DNA from: CAZBWE01 sp964495465
GTDB taxonomy: Bacteria; Planctomycetota; Phycisphaerae; Sedimentisphaerales; Anaerobacaceae
NCBI GenBank assembly: GCA_964495465.1
Contig: CAZBWE010000035.1
Span: forward strand, 1-23,074
Direction: 5' to 3'
Length of the DNA stretch: 23,074 nt
Shown here: positions 22,472 to 23,074 of the stretch, piece by piece
Numbering within the stretch: position 1 is the stretch's first letter
How the letters are laid out: each line of letters starts with the position of its first letter
The notes under the pieces: generated by a model
What the model saw: only the letters and a program-made list of their open reading frames with translations
The model's database searches: none
What the model was told of the DNA's origin: nothing
Made by a program: the position numbers and the translations under genes

Positions 22472-22519
22472 CCCCGCGTAGAACGCGGGGCTAACTATAA
22501 CGTCGCCGGTGCGGCGACG
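22472..22519. repeat. two tandem REP-like hairpins
   Basis: CCCCGCG-TAGAA-CGCGGGG (22472-22490) and CGTCGCC-GGTGC-GGCGACG (22501-22519), each a 7-bp stem with a 5-nt loop, each followed by GCTAA. The repeated layout suggests REP-type elements. They may also stop the trpC transcript, though no T-run follows. Confidence 0.7.
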
Positions 22520-22543
22520 GCTAAACAAGATGAGGTTGAAACT

Positions 22544-22903
22544 ATGAATATATTTTTATACCTGCTTTTGGGTCTTGTAACGGGCACATTCAGCGGCTTA
22601 ATCGGGATAGGCGGGGCGATAATTATTATCCCCTGTCTTGTTCTTTTATTCGGCCTGTCACAGCATACGGCCCAGGGCACAACACTGGCCTTGATGGTGC
22701 CGCCTATCGGTCTGCTTGCCGCCTGGATTTATTTCAAGCAGGGCTATGTGGATTTGAAAATAGCAGGACTTATATGTCTGGGCTTTTTCATAGGGGGGCT
22801 TATAGGGGCCAAATTCGCAATCAAAATCCCCGATGAAATGTTACGTAAGATTTTCGGGGTGGTATTACTCGCAGCATCTTTGAAAATGATTTTCTTTAAA
22901 TAG
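22544..22903 (+). CDS. half-length TauE/SafE family membrane protein
   Basis: 119 residues, about half of a typical 240-270-residue TauE/SafE transporter. The first repeat is complete: LLLGLVTGTFSGLIGIGGAIIIIPCLVLLFGLSQHTAQGTTLALMVPPIGLLAAWIYFKQGYVDLKIAG, with the GxxSGLxGxGGG-type motif at 14-25, plus segments at 75-90 and 100-118; four membrane helices in total. Family members export sulfite, sulfoacetate or other organic anions. A half-size protein may function as a homodimer. The reading frame ends naturally at TAG with no sign of a frameshifted second half, since CACAGAG repeats begin at once. No strong Shine-Dalgarno (GATGAGG at -15). Confidence 0.82.
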   Translation: MNIFLYLLLGLVTGTFSGLIGIGGAIIIIPCLVLLFGLSQHTAQGTTLALMVPPIGLLAAWIYFKQGYVDLKIAGLICLGFFIGGLIGAKFAIKIPDEMLRKIFGVVLLAASLKMIFFK

Positions 22904-22907
22904 TAAG

Positions 22908-23006
22908 CCACAGAGGACACAGAGACCACAGAAAAATTATTTTTTCTTGCCACAGAGAAAATTAACCATAAATTAAAAAGCCACAGAGCTCACAGAGAAC
23001 ACAGAG
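22908..23006. repeat. CACAGAG repeat cluster
   Basis: (C)CACAGAG occurs at 22908, 22918, 22950, 22981, 22991 and 23000, with CCACAGA at 22926, in two groups with about 9-10-bp steps separated by AT-rich DNA. Such repeats are common in the intergenic DNA of environmental bacteria; their function is unknown. Confidence 0.8.
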
Positions 23007-23016
23007 AATATAAAAA

Positions 23017-23074
23017 CTAATTTTTAGCTTTGCCTATTGTTGCCATTATTCTGTCCTTAAGTTTGCTTTTCAAA
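23017..23074 (-). CDS. possible C-terminal end of an unknown protein
   Basis: Reading leftward from the window edge, 18 codons (LKSKLKDRIMATIGKAKN) end in TAG at 23017-23019. The frame is open to the edge and basic and helical in character. It is too short to identify and could be chance. Confidence 0.25.
   Translation of the reverse strand, partial: LKSKLKDRIMATIGKAKN

Noticed and set aside
22908..23006. CRISPR array
   Set aside because: The CACAGAG units are too short and the spacing is too small and irregular.

Overview
The window looks like a chromosomal segment from an uncultured planctomycete, most likely of the class Phycisphaerae. This is inferred from gene style, not from a marker gene. 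Two large secreted proteins combine a beta-helix or LamG/jelly-roll modules with dockerin-like calcium motifs ending in 'DWL', a combination common in that class. Housekeeping genes (parB, thiE, asnA, smpB, trpC) are intact, so this is not a plasmid or phage.

Layout. All genes from 1 to 6.3 kb lie on the minus strand: a truncated dtd start, a secreted beta-helix protein, a short-chain dehydrogenase, a small exported coiled-coil protein, parB, and a winged-helix gene bracketed by two perfect parS sites. All confident genes from 7.2 kb onward lie on the plus strand: a 1031-residue secreted multidomain protein with a clear terminator, a membrane sulfatase/LtaS-like enzyme, a two-domain thiE, a MetF-MetV-methyltransferase fusion, an inserted two-gene cassette, asnA, a DUF4870 membrane protein, smpB, a DUF1844 protein, trpC and a half-length TauE/SafE protein. 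The polarity switch at 6.3-7.2 kb, next to parS and parB, suggests proximity to the replication origin. No parA and no dnaA gene is present.

Most interesting parts. (1) Between the metF-type gene and asnA, a phosphoribosyltransferase gene and a SLOG-family gene, overlapping by ATGA and carrying their own promoter, are flanked by a perfect 154-bp direct repeat of the 3' end of the upstream gene. This looks like a recently acquired cassette that rebuilt or duplicated its target's end; a nucleotide-signalling or defence role is plausible but unproven. (2) At 12809-13032 a sigma-54-type promoter precedes a compact set of three strong hairpins, the last a terminator, with a strong Shine-Dalgarno and a 16-codon reading frame in the first hairpin's loop: a candidate undescribed regulatory RNA or micro-gene. 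(3) A parS-flanked HTH gene next to a ParA-less parB contains helically phased TGCGCA palindromes. (4) Several genes appear to be transcribed without a 5' leader.

Non-coding DNA also holds two different MITE-like palindromic repeats (3611-3803, 20530-20670), tandem REP-like hairpins after trpC, CACAGAG repeats at the right edge, and long leaders before both secreted-protein genes.
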